In this document: positions 6,366 through 13,623 of the stretch, one piece after another | How the letters are laid out: each line of letters opens with the position of its first letter | Numbering within the stretch: the first letter of the stretch is position 1 | Assembly (NCBI GenBank): GCA_905216175.1 | Contig: CAJMSV010000013.1 | Coordinates: 1-28,364 of the forward strand | Source of the DNA: an uncultured bacterium | GTDB lineage: Bacteria > Actinomycetota > Coriobacteriia > Coriobacteriales > Coriobacteriaceae | Length of the DNA stretch: 28,364 nucleotides | Direction of reading: 5' to 3' | Made by a program: the position numbers and the translations under genes | The notes under the pieces: model-generated | Told to the model about the DNA's origin: nothing | Databases searched by the model: none | What the model saw: only the letters and a program-made list of their open reading frames with translations

Positions 6366-8153
6366 ATGAGCCAGACCCGTCCCATCGATGAGCATTCTAT
6401 GCACACCCGTACCTGCGGCGAGCTTCGCTTCGAGAACGTGGGCGAAGAGGTCACCCTCACCGGTTGGGTGAGCCGTCGCCGCGACCACGGCGGCCTTATC
6501 TTCTGCGACCTTCGCGACCGCGAGGGCATCACGCAGCTCACCTTCGACCCCGAGCACTCCGACGGCGATGCCTTTAAGATCGCCGAGACCATGCGTCCCG
6601 AGTGGCCCATCAAGATCCACGGCGTCGTGCGCGCTCGTGGTGAGGAGACCACCAACACCAAGCTCGCGACCGGCGAGATCGAGGTCCTGACCGACCATGC
6701 CGAGGTGCTCAACACGTCCGTCACTCCGCCGTTCCAGATCGAGGACGGCATCGAGACGAGCGAGGACACCCGTCTGCGCTATCGCTATCTGGACCTCCGT
6801 CGTCCCGAGATGATGGCCAACCTCAAGCTGCGCTCCGACTTCACCTTTGCCATTCGCGAGGCGCTGCACAACCGTGAGTTCATGGAGGTCGAGACGCCCT
6901 CCCTGTTCAAGTCCACGCCCGAGGGCGCTCGCGACTTCATCGTTCCCAGCCGTATTCAGCCGGGTAACTTCTACGCCCTGCCGCAGTCCCCGCAGCTTCT
7001 GAAGCAGCTGCTCATGGTCGGTGGCGTCGAGCGCTACTACCAGGTTGCCAAGTGCTTTCGCGACGAGGACCTGCGTGCCGACCGTCAGCCCGAGTTCACC
7101 CAGGTCGATATCGAGATGTCCTTCGTGGACCAGAACGACGTCATGAGCGCGCTCGAGGAGGTCCTGGCCGACGCCTTCGGCCGCATGGGTGTCGAGATGC
7201 CCACGCCGCTGCGTCGCATGAACTACTGGGATGCCATGGACACCTATGGCTCCGACAAGCCCGATACCCGCTATGGCATGCACCTGGTCGACCTGACCGA
7301 CATCTTTGCCAACTCCAAGTTCAAGGTCTTTGCGACTGCCGCAAACGAGGAGGGCTCTGTCGTCAAGGCCATCAACGCCAAGGGCGCTGGTGCCTGGGCA
7401 CGTGCCAAGATCGATAAGCTTGCCGGCGTGGCCTCCACGTTTGGCGCCAAGGGCTTGGCCTGGATTGCCTTCCGCGAGGACGGCTCCATCAACAGCCCCA
7501 TCGTCAAGTTCTTCTCGGACGAGGAGATGGCTGCCCTGCGCGAGCGCATGGACGTCGAGCCCGGCGACCTTGTGATGTTCGCCGCCGGCCCGCGCCTGCT
7601 CTCTGACGAGATCCTGGGCGGCATGCGCTCCCACATGGCCAACGCGCTCGAGATCAAGCGCGAGGGCCACGACTTCCTGTGGGTCGTCAACTTCCCGCTG
7701 TTCCACTGGGATGAGGACCGCAAGGCCTATGCTGCCGAGCACCAGCCCTTTACCCTGCCGACCGAGACCGACATCGCCAAGATCGAGGCCGATCCGCTGG
7801 CAGCCGGTTCGTGCACCTACGACTTTGTCATGGACGGCTTTGAGGCCGGCGGCGGTGGTATGCGTATCCACAACGCCGAGATGCAGATGTCCATGCTCAA
7901 GCTCCTGGGCTTTACCGAGGAGCGCGCCGAGTCGCAGTTCGGCTTCCTCATGGAGGCCCTCAAGTTTGGTGCGCCCCCGATGGGCGGTTTCGCTCTGGGC
8001 CTGGACCGCGTATGCATGCTGCTTACCGGTTCCGACTCCATCCGCGACGTCATGGCGTTCCCCAAGACGGCCAGCGGCTCCGACCTTATGTCGGGCGCCC
8101 CGAGTGCCGTTAGTGGCGCCCAGCTCAAGGACGTCAGCCTGCGCCTGATGTAG
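6366..8153 (+). CDS. aspS: Aspartyl-tRNA synthetase AspS
   Basis: Class II aminoacyl-tRNA synthetase charging tRNA-Asp (or Asp and Asn, if nondiscriminating). The 595 residues match the bacterial type with an inserted GAD domain. Visible features in order are the N-terminal OB fold (VTLTGWVSRRRDHGG), RYRYLDLRR, motif 2 around QVAKCFRDEDLRADRQPEFTQ, and motif 3 GFALGLDRVCMLL near the C terminus. AAGGAGG lies eight bases before the ATG at 6366. It stands alone with its own terminator at 8177. Whether it also forms Asp-tRNA-Asn cannot be told from the window. Confidence 0.97.
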   Translation: MSQTRPIDEHSMHTRTCGELRFENVGEEVTLTGWVSRRRDHGGLIFCDLRDREGITQLTFDPEHSDGDAFKIAETMRPEWPIKIHGVVRARGEETTNTKLATGEIEVLTDHAEVLNTSVTPPFQIEDGIETSEDTRLRYRYLDLRRPEMMANLKLRSDFTFAIREALHNREFMEVETPSLFKSTPEGARDFIVPSRIQPGNFYALPQSPQLLKQLLMVGGVERYYQVAKCFRDEDLRADRQPEFTQVDIEMSFVDQNDVMSALEEVLADAFGRMGVEMPTPLRRMNYWDAMDTYGSDKPDTRYGMHLVDLTDIFANSKFKVFATAANEEGSVVKAINAKGAGAWARAKIDKLAGVASTFGAKGLAWIAFREDGSINSPIVKFFSDEEMAALRERMDVEPGDLVMFAAGPRLLSDEILGGMRSHMANALEIKREGHDFLWVVNFPLFHWDEDRKAYAAEHQPFTLPTETDIAKIEADPLAAGSCTYDFVMDGFEAGGGGMRIHNAEMQMSMLKLLGFTEERAESQFGFLMEALKFGAPPMGGFALGLDRVCMLLTGSDSIRDVMAFPKTASGSDLMSGAPSAVSGAQLKDVSLRLM

Positions 8154-8176
8154 GCAAGCGGCTACATATTGCCCGT

Positions 8177-8211
8177 AACGAGGGAAGGACGCGTGCCTTC
8201 CCTCGTTTTTT
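8177..8211 (+). terminator. aspS terminator
   Basis: AACGAGGGAAGG (8177-8188) pairs with CCTTCCCTCGTT (8196-8207) around a 7-base loop, followed by a run of T. It lies just after the aspS stop. Confidence 0.9.
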
Positions 8212-8236
8212 ATGGGACGGGGGTGCGTCGGTAACG

Positions 8237-8242
8237 TACAAT
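8237..8242 (+). promoter_or_regulatory. Candidate -10 box for the HPr gene
   Basis: TACAAT matches the -10 consensus at five of six positions and lies 56 bases before the HPr ATG. No good -35 is visible; that position falls in the tail of the aspS terminator. Confidence 0.35.
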
Positions 8243-8297
8243 AACTACCACGTGGCTGGGTTTTGCCGGCCGAATGTGCGATGTCGTGGGAGGGGAC

Positions 8298-8546
8298 ATG
8301 GTCGAGTTTACAAAGACGATTAAAGATCCGTTGGGACTACATGCCCGCCCGGTTGCGTTGCTCTATGACATCATTGCCAAGCATCGTAGCGACGTGTCGG
8401 TCAGCATCGGTGACCGCCATACGGATGGTCGCGACGTTATGGGCCTGATGGCCCTCTACGGCGAGTGCGGCGAGGACATCATCTTCCGCGTTTCGGGCGT
8501 GGATGAGGCTTCCTGCGTTACGTCGATTAGAAACCTCTCGCTTTAA
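8298..8546 (+). CDS. HPr-like phosphocarrier with Asp46
   Basis: An 82-residue HPr-family protein of the phosphotransferase system, accepting phosphate from enzyme I and passing it to sugar-specific EIIA. Starting at the ATG at 8298 places the active histidine exactly at residue 15 (GLHARP). GGAGG lies only about four bases before this ATG, which is short; an in-frame ATG at 8274 lacks a ribosome site. At position 46, where Firmicutes HPr has the regulatory serine, this protein has Asp (GRDVMGLMAL), which resembles a permanent phosphoserine mimic. No enzyme I gene is nearby; the gene has its own terminator. It might serve regulation rather than, or as well as, sugar transport. Confidence 0.88.
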   Translation: MVEFTKTIKDPLGLHARPVALLYDIIAKHRSDVSVSIGDRHTDGRDVMGLMALYGECGEDIIFRVSGVDEASCVTSIRNLSL

Positions 8547-8602
8547 GCGTAACAATGTGAAATAGGGGGAGAGTCCTCTCTGCTGCATAAATTGGTATGA
8601 CA

Positions 8603-8644
8603 AGGCACCGCAAAGAGATGGTCTTTGCGGTGCCTCTCTTGTTT
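8603..8644 (+). terminator. Terminator of the HPr gene
   Basis: AGGCACCGCAAAGA (8603-8616) pairs perfectly with TCTTTGCGGTGCCT (8622-8635), followed by CTCTTGTTT. Confidence 0.85.
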
Positions 8645-8687
8645 CGTATAGGAAACTTTTTCGAAATCTGAATGGGGACCCTTTCCA

Positions 8688-8741
8688 AAAAGTTAACCGC
8701 GTGCTAGTTTACTAAAGCGAACATAGACGTGGTTAACTTTT
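8688..8741 (+). promoter_or_regulatory. Inverted GGTTAACTT sites before feoA
   Basis: AAAAGTTAACC (8688-8698) and GGTTAACTTTT (8731-8741) are perfect 11-base inverted arms 32 bases apart, with the candidate feo promoter DNA between and around them. GGTTAACT occurs again at 11893-11900 before the FeoB-associated peptide gene. Candidate binding sites of an iron-dependent repressor of the DtxR type; the protein is not in this window. Confidence 0.5.
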
Positions 8742-8783
8742 ATCGCGTCGATGTTGAGGACGAACTGACGTTAGGAGCAACTC

Positions 8784-9026
8784 ATGTCTTGCGGACCGCA
8801 GATGCCGGCCATGCCGCTTTCGATGGTAAAAGCGGGCGAAACCGTGCGCGTGTCTCGTGTAAAGGGCAATGAGGACATGAAGCACCACCTCAAGGACCTC
8901 GGCTTTGTCGAGGGCAACGAAATCCACGTGGTGAGCTCGAGTGGCGCCAACATCATCGTTACCGTGCTGGGTGCCCGCTTTGGTATCGATTCCAAAGTGG
9001 CCATGCACATCATGACCGTCGACTAG
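8784..9026 (+). CDS. feoA: FeoA, first copy
   Basis: An 80-residue SH3-like FeoA-domain protein that assists ferrous iron uptake by FeoB at the inner face of the membrane. The core pattern is clear: LSMVKAGETVRVSRV, then HHLKDLGFVEGNEIHVVSSSG, then ALGARFGIDSK-type strands ending in MHIMTVD. The short N-terminal extension contains one Cys (MSCGPQMPAMP). AGGAG lies seven bases before the ATG. First of two adjacent feoA genes ahead of feoB. Confidence 0.9.
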   Translation: MSCGPQMPAMPLSMVKAGETVRVSRVKGNEDMKHHLKDLGFVEGNEIHVVSSSGANIIVTVLGARFGIDSKVAMHIMTVD

Positions 9027-9066
9027 ACGACGGTATTTTTGCAAGTACTGAAAGGGGGACAAGTAA

Positions 9067-9288
9067 ATGAAGACGTTGGGTGACGTTAAGGTGGGCGAGA
9101 GCTCTACCATCGTCAAGCTTCACGGCGAGGGTGCGCTTCGCCGCCACCTTATGGACCTGGGGCTCATCAAGGGCACTTCGTTCAAGGTCGTGAAGGTTGC
9201 ACCGCTCGGTGATCCGGTCGAGATCAACGTGCGCGGCTACGAGCTTTCCATCCGCAAGGAGGAGGCCGCCGTCGTCGAGGTCCAGTAA
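9067..9288 (+). CDS. feoA: FeoA, second copy
   Basis: A 73-residue FeoA-domain protein with the same fold as its neighbour: GDVKVGESSTIVKL, RRHLMDLGLIKGTSFKVVKVAPLGDPVEINVRGYELSIRKEEAAVVEV. It is nearer the canonical FeoA pattern than the first copy (it keeps PLGDPVEI). GAAAGGGGG precedes the ATG. It lies 40 bases after the first feoA, so the two are probably cotranscribed; two divergent FeoA proteins with one FeoB suggest separate roles, for example GTPase regulation and complex assembly. Confidence 0.92.
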   Translation: MKTLGDVKVGESSTIVKLHGEGALRRHLMDLGLIKGTSFKVVKVAPLGDPVEINVRGYELSIRKEEAAVVEVQ

Positions 9289-9316
9289 GGACTCGTGGCG
9301 CATATTTCTGCAGATA

Positions 9317-9336
9317 AAGTTAGGTTTTTCTAACTT
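9317..9336 (+). promoter_or_regulatory. DtxR-like operator before feoB
   Basis: AAGTTAGGTTTTTCTAACTT has 7-base inverted arms around a 6-base centre and contains TTAGG...CTAA, the core arrangement of iron-repressor (DtxR/IdeR) boxes. It suggests a separate, iron-controlled start for feoB. Confidence 0.5.
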
Positions 9337-9365
9337 AATGCAGCATCTTTGAAGCACATTATCCA

Positions 9366-9391
9366 GCCTGCGCGGAGAAAGCAGCGCAGGC
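9366..9391 (+). promoter_or_regulatory. Hairpin before the feoB start
   Basis: GCCTGCGC (9366-9373) and GCGCAGGC (9384-9391) form a perfect 8-pair stem. No T-run follows, and the ribosome site of feoB is free just after it. Possible mRNA stabiliser or processing site. Confidence 0.35.
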
Positions 9392-9411
9392 ACACAAGGA
9401 AGAAGGATTGA

Positions 9412-11739
9412 ATGGCGGATTCTCAGATCCATGTCGCGCTGGCGGGTAACCCCAACTGCGGCAAGACCACGCTTTTCAACCTGATCACCGGCGCCAACGG
9501 CTACGTTGGCAACTGGCCCGGCGTCACGGTTGAGAAAAAGGAAGCCAAGCTCCTAAGCGACAAGAACGTTACCATCACGGACCTCCCTGGCATCTACTCG
9601 CTTTCCCCCTACAGCCCCGAGGAGCAATGCTCGCGCGATTACCTCATGAGCGGCGAGCCCGATGTTGTCGTCCAGGTGGTCGACGCCACCAACCTCGAAC
9701 GTAACCTGTACCTGGCGCTTCAGGTTATTGAGACCGGTCTGCCCGTTGTCGTTGCCCTCAACATGGCCGACTTGGTCGAGAAGAACGGCGACAAGATCGA
9801 CACGGACAAGCTCTCCAAGAAGCTCGGCTGCCCGGTCATGATGATCTCGGCCCTTAAGAACAAGGGCATCAAGGAGCTGTTCGAGCAGGTTAAGAAGTCT
9901 GCTGCTTCCAAGGGCCAGGTGCCGGAGCACAAGTTCGATTCCTCCATCGAGGACGTTCTGGACCACATCGAGAACAACCTTCCGGCGAGCGTTCCCGCCA
10001 ACAAACGCCGCTATTACGCCGTCAAGCTGTTCGAGCGCGACGCGGACGCCTGCAAGCTCATCAACCTCACCAAGGAGAAGGCCGCTCGCGTGGAGCAGCT
10101 GGTCGCCCAGTGCGAGCAGGACTGCGACGACGACGCCGAGTCCATCATCACCGGCGAGCGTTACGGCGTGATTGCCCACATCATTGACGAGTGCCTCACC
10201 AAGGCTCCGGCAAAGATGAGCACCTCCGAGAAGATCGACCGCGTGGTTACCAACCGTATCCTGGGCCTGCCGATCTTTGTGGTCATCATGTTCTGCGTGT
10301 ACTACATCGCCGTTTCTACCTTGGGCGGCACGGTGACCGACTTCACCAACGACCAGCTCTTCGGCACCGACGGTTGGTACGTGCTCGGTCAGGGCCGCGA
10401 CGCCTACGACGCGGCCGTCGAGGCTGCGGGCGACAATGCCGACTCGGTCGACCCGGCACAGTACGGCCCCTATGTCCCGGGTATCACCACCGTGGTGCAC
10501 GATGCCCTTGTGGCGGGCGGTACCGAGGACGGTGGCCTGGTCGATTCGCTGGTCTGCGACGGTATCGTCGGCGGCCTGGGCGCTATCTTCGGCTTCGTCC
10601 CGCAGATGTTCCTGCTGTTCGTCATGCTGTCCTTCCTGGAGGACTGCGGCTATATGGCCCGCGTCGCCTTCATCATGGACCGCGTGTTCCGCCGCTTTGG
10701 CCTGTCCGGTAAGTCCTTCATCCCCATGCTCGTGTCCTCGGGCTGCGGCGTTCCCGGCGTCATGGCTACCAAGACTATCGAGAACGAGAAGGACCGCCGC
10801 ATGACGGTCATGACCACCACGTTCATCCCCTGCGGCGCCAAGCTGCCGATCATTGCCCTGCTAATGGGCTCCATCATCGGTGATTCTTCCACCACCGCCG
10901 CGTGGATCAGCCCGCTCTTCTACTTCCTGGGTGTCTTTGCCGTCATTGCTTCGGGCCTCATGCTCAAGAAGACCAAGCTCTTCGCCGGTCGCCCGACGCC
11001 GTTTGTTATGGAGCTTCCTGCCTACCACTTTCCGGCGATTCGCTCTTGGGCGCTGCACGTGTGGGAGCGCTGCTGGGCCTTTATCAAGAAGGCCGGCACG
11101 GTCATCTTCGCGTCCACCGTCGTGGTTTGGTTCCTCTCCAACTTTGGTAGCTACAACGGCTCCTTTGGCTTCCTGCCTGCAATGGAGGGCATCCCCGAGG
11201 AGTTCATGGACTACTCCGTGCTCGCCATGCTGGGCAACCTGGTCGCTTGGATCTTCGCCCCGCTTGGCTTTAGCACCTGGCAGGCAACTGCGCTGACCGT
11301 CTCGGGCCTTGTGGCTAAGGAGAACGTCGTCGCCACTGCCGGCTCGCTGCTGTCCGTGGCCGACGCCGCCGAGACTGACCCGAGCCTGTGGACTGCGTTC
11401 GCCGGCATGTTCCCGACCATGGGCGCTTGCGTTGCCTTTGGTGCCTTCAACCTGCTGTGCGCTCCGTGCTTTGCCGCCATGGGCACCATCCGCAACCAGA
11501 TGGACTCCGGCAAGTGGACCGCGATTGCCATCGGTTACGAGTGCGCCTTCGCTTGGGTTATCGGCCTGTTCATCAACCAGTTCTACAACCTGCTTGTGTT
11601 GGGACAGTTTGGTATCTGGACGATTGTGGCCATCGTGCTGCTAGTTGCGATGCTCTTCCAGATCTTCCGTCCCATGCCCAAGCATGCATGGACCGACGAG
11701 GACGAGACCAACACTGCTTCCGCCGCAGTTTCCGCTTAA
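9412..11739 (+). CDS. feoB: FeoB, ferrous iron transporter
   Basis: Inner-membrane Fe(II) uptake protein with a cytoplasmic GTPase domain. In 775 residues one sees G1 GNPNCGKT at 12-19, the switch region YVGNWPGVTVEKK, G3 DLPG at 57-60, G4 NMAD at 117-120 and G5 SALKNKG, then a helical linker and the membrane part with two gate motifs, GCGVPGVMATKTI and PCGAKLPI. The extracytoplasmic loop after the first membrane segment is long and acidic (about residues 315-370). AAGGA precedes the ATG at 9412. Downstream of two feoA genes; an operator-like site at 9317 may control it directly. Confidence 0.97.
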   Translation: MADSQIHVALAGNPNCGKTTLFNLITGANGYVGNWPGVTVEKKEAKLLSDKNVTITDLPGIYSLSPYSPEEQCSRDYLMSGEPDVVVQVVDATNLERNLYLALQVIETGLPVVVALNMADLVEKNGDKIDTDKLSKKLGCPVMMISALKNKGIKELFEQVKKSAASKGQVPEHKFDSSIEDVLDHIENNLPASVPANKRRYYAVKLFERDADACKLINLTKEKAARVEQLVAQCEQDCDDDAESIITGERYGVIAHIIDECLTKAPAKMSTSEKIDRVVTNRILGLPIFVVIMFCVYYIAVSTLGGTVTDFTNDQLFGTDGWYVLGQGRDAYDAAVEAAGDNADSVDPAQYGPYVPGITTVVHDALVAGGTEDGGLVDSLVCDGIVGGLGAIFGFVPQMFLLFVMLSFLEDCGYMARVAFIMDRVFRRFGLSGKSFIPMLVSSGCGVPGVMATKTIENEKDRRMTVMTTTFIPCGAKLPIIALLMGSIIGDSSTTAAWISPLFYFLGVFAVIASGLMLKKTKLFAGRPTPFVMELPAYHFPAIRSWALHVWERCWAFIKKAGTVIFASTVVVWFLSNFGSYNGSFGFLPAMEGIPEEFMDYSVLAMLGNLVAWIFAPLGFSTWQATALTVSGLVAKENVVATAGSLLSVADAAETDPSLWTAFAGMFPTMGACVAFGAFNLLCAPCFAAMGTIRNQMDSGKWTAIAIGYECAFAWVIGLFINQFYNLLVLGQFGIWTIVAIVLLVAMLFQIFRPMPKHAWTDEDETNTASAAVSA

Positions 11740-11768
11740 GTCCGAATAAGGATTAACCCCTTTCCACG

Positions 11769-11801
11769 AGCCCGGGTGTCCCAGCGACACTCGGGCTTTT
11801 T
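11769..11801 (+). terminator. feoB terminator
   Basis: AGCCCGGGTGTC (11769-11780) pairs with GACACTCGGGCT (11785-11796) with one G-T pair, followed by TTTTT. Confidence 0.88.
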
Positions 11802-11837
11802 GGTGGGGGAGATGTGGCGTTTCCGCAGATAAAACCG

Positions 11838-11864
11838 ACCAAAATAAACCTGTCCCTATTTGGT
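11838..11864. repeat. REP-like hairpin with AACCTGTCCC loop
   Basis: ACCAAAATA and TATTTGGT form a stem with one bulged A around AACCTGTCCC. Short hairpins containing a GGGACAGG-type core are widespread repetitive intergenic elements in bacteria. Only one copy is visible here. Confidence 0.4.
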
Positions 11865-11914
11865 AGGTGGAGAATGGGGTAAAGTAGGTGATGGTTAACT
11901 AGAGGAGGCTTGCT

Positions 11915-12115
11915 ATGGCACCTATCGATATTGTTGTACTGGCTGTTATCGGTATTGCGTTTGTCGCCGTGTGCGTGCGCATCTACCGCAAGGGCACCTG
12001 CGCCGACTGCGCTCAGGGTGGCGTTTGCACGGGGCATTGCTCCAACAAAAAGACGTGCGCCGCACTTAAGGGCGTGGACAAAATCGCCGAAGACTTGGGC
12101 CGCGGTATCAAATAA
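11915..12115 (+). CDS. FeoB-associated Cys-rich membrane protein
   Basis: A 66-residue protein of the FeoB-associated Cys-rich family. One membrane helix covers about residues 5-23 (DIVVLAVIGIAFVAVCV), followed by a short basic stretch and a cysteine cluster: CADC, then single cysteines in GGVCTGHC and KKTC. Role unproven; proposed to assist FeoB, by metal or redox chemistry at the inner membrane face. AGAGGAGG lies shortly before the ATG, and a GGTTAACT site (11893) shared with the feoA promoter overlaps the leader, which fits iron control. It follows feoB after a terminator, so it seems to have its own promoter. Confidence 0.88.
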   Translation: MAPIDIVVLAVIGIAFVAVCVRIYRKGTCADCAQGGVCTGHCSNKKTCAALKGVDKIAEDLGRGIK

Positions 12116-12128
12116 GGTCCAGACATCC

Positions 12129-12165
12129 AAGCGCCTCGCGAGCATCCGTTCGCGGGGCGCTTTGC
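12129..12165 (+). terminator. Terminator-like hairpin after the Cys-rich gene
   Basis: AAGCGCCTCGCGA (12129-12141) pairs with TCGCGGGGCGCTT (12150-12162) with one G-T pair. The T-run is short (TTTGCGCATTT). Confidence 0.65.
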
Positions 12166-12259
12166 GCATTTGGGCGCGAGCGCGGCGAGTTGAAGAGTAT
12201 TTTTGGGGTATCGTTAACTGAACTGTAAATTGGCAACTTATCTATAACGGAGTAATCCC

Positions 12260-13339
12260 ATGAGCGCTCGTGTAACCATGAAGGACATAGCCGCCGAGCT
12301 TGGCGTTTCCATCAATACCGTGCACAAGGCTCTGACGGGAAAGGCCGGCGTGAGCGAATCCGTGCGTGCCAAGGTGAACGCTAAGGCCGAGGCCATGGGC
12401 TATCACCGCAACACAAGTGCCTCAAGCCTGCGCCGCAAGGATATCAATCTGGTGTTTTGCCTGCCCAGCGCATCGCGCGAGGGAGCGTACTTTTTCCGTT
12501 ACCTATGGGAAGGCTGCAATCGCTTTGAGCAAGAGGTCATCGACCAGGGCATTACCGTTGAACGCGTTGAATTTGGCGTGGGCGGCTACGCTGATGCACT
12601 TGAGCAAATCGACGAGCGTCTGCAGGTGGGCGAGAAGATTGATGGCTTGCTCGCCTATACGCCGGGCGACGATCGTGCGACTGAGCTTTTGGGGCAGATC
12701 GCCGAGGCGGGCGTGACGATTGAGCTCGTTGACGGCGACCGCCCTCACCTCGATCGCCTGGGCGCTAGTTTGGCCGACTACTCCACGGCGGGAAGCCTGA
12801 TGGCCGAGCAGGCGGCCAACCTGGTTCACGCTTCTGGGACCGATACCCGCGTGCTTTTATTGGCGGGCGACCCCTATACCGACTCGCACTATTTGACCGC
12901 TCGCGCCTTCCACAATTACCTTCGCGAGCACAATGTTCCCTGGCAGGTCGAGGATCTGACCGGTGCTCATGCCCAGGTCAAGCAGCTCGAGCACGAGCTC
13001 AACCAGCGTCTAAAGTCATCGGAAGCCCCCGAGTTGATCTGCAGCGTGTTCGCCGTGGGCTCTGAGCTGATTGCCGATGCGCTTGTCTCGGCTAACAAGG
13101 CCGGCGAAGTAATGGTGATCGGCAACGACCTGTTCCCAGAAAGTGCGCTGGCTTTGCGTCGGGGCATCTTTACCAACATCGTCTACAAGGACCCGGTGAG
13201 TCTGGCATATCGTGGCGCCAAGACCTTAGGCGATTACCTGCTGTGGGGAAAGACGCCGGCGGAGCCTGTGCAAAGGGGGGCTGTTGAGATGGTGTTTGCC
13301 AGCAACGTCGATCGTTACTGCGAGCTCGCCGGAATCTAA
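12260..13339 (+). CDS. LacI-family regulator of hexuronate genes
   Basis: A 359-residue LacI/GalR-type repressor. The N-terminal DNA-binding part covers about residues 5-60 (VTMKDIAAELGVSINTVHKALTGKAGVS, then MGYHRN), with the hinge near 55-62; the rest is a periplasmic-binding-protein-like sugar domain. GGAG lies seven bases before the ATG at 12260. The gene stands directly before the uxaC-uxaA operon in the same direction but has its own terminator. The nearest LacI-type palindromes, GTGAACGTTCAC at 13519-13571, are its likely operators, with a further copy at 26132 before the HIT/gntP genes. The inducer is probably a hexuronate or breakdown product; it fills the role of UxuR/KdgR but I do not assign a symbol. 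Confidence 0.88.
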   Translation: MSARVTMKDIAAELGVSINTVHKALTGKAGVSESVRAKVNAKAEAMGYHRNTSASSLRRKDINLVFCLPSASREGAYFFRYLWEGCNRFEQEVIDQGITVERVEFGVGGYADALEQIDERLQVGEKIDGLLAYTPGDDRATELLGQIAEAGVTIELVDGDRPHLDRLGASLADYSTAGSLMAEQAANLVHASGTDTRVLLLAGDPYTDSHYLTARAFHNYLREHNVPWQVEDLTGAHAQVKQLEHELNQRLKSSEAPELICSVFAVGSELIADALVSANKAGEVMVIGNDLFPESALALRRGIFTNIVYKDPVSLAYRGAKTLGDYLLWGKTPAEPVQRGAVEMVFASNVDRYCELAGI

Positions 13340-13401
13340 TGCGTTTAGGGAGTTCCCTACTTGCCGCGTACTTTTTGGCTGGGGATCGAAAAATTGTTTC
13401 G

Positions 13402-13441
13402 AAGGCCGCTGATGGCGAATCTGCCGTCAGTGGCCTTTCTT
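13402..13441 (+). terminator. Terminator of the LacI-family gene
   Basis: AAGGCCGCTGA (13402-13412) pairs with TCAGTGGCCTT (13427-13437) with one G-T pair, an inner GGC/GCC extends the stem, and TTCTTTG follows. Confidence 0.8.
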
Positions 13442-13498
13442 TGTGCCGATCCAACGCAGGGTCCATGGCTCGGCAACCGTTGAACGGGCAAAACCTAC

Positions 13499-13571
13499 CG
13501 TTCACCCCATGGTGGTTAGGTGAACGTTCACCTTTTGAGGTGCAATGGATTAGTATAGTGAACGTTCACCT
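13499..13571 (+). promoter_or_regulatory. uxa promoter with two LacI-type operators
   Basis: Operator 1 is AGGTGAACGTTCACCT (13518-13533), a perfect 16-base palindrome. Operator 2 is AGTGAACGTTCACCT (13557-13571). A further half-site, CGTTCACC (13499-13506), faces operator 1. A good -10 (TATAGT, 13554-13559) abuts operator 2, so a repressor bound there would block the start, with operator 1 over the -35 side. Distance between operator centres is about 38 bases. Confidence 0.75.
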
Positions 13572-13623
13572 AAAGGATAACGAGCGCGTCGTGCGCCCGC
13601 CTTGCCAGCAAAGGGGCTGTTTG

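Noticed and set aside
5973..7871. 632-codon open frame opposite aspS
   Set aside because: Antisense shadow of a strongly G/C-third-position gene; low-complexity Val/Gly/Leu/His translation.
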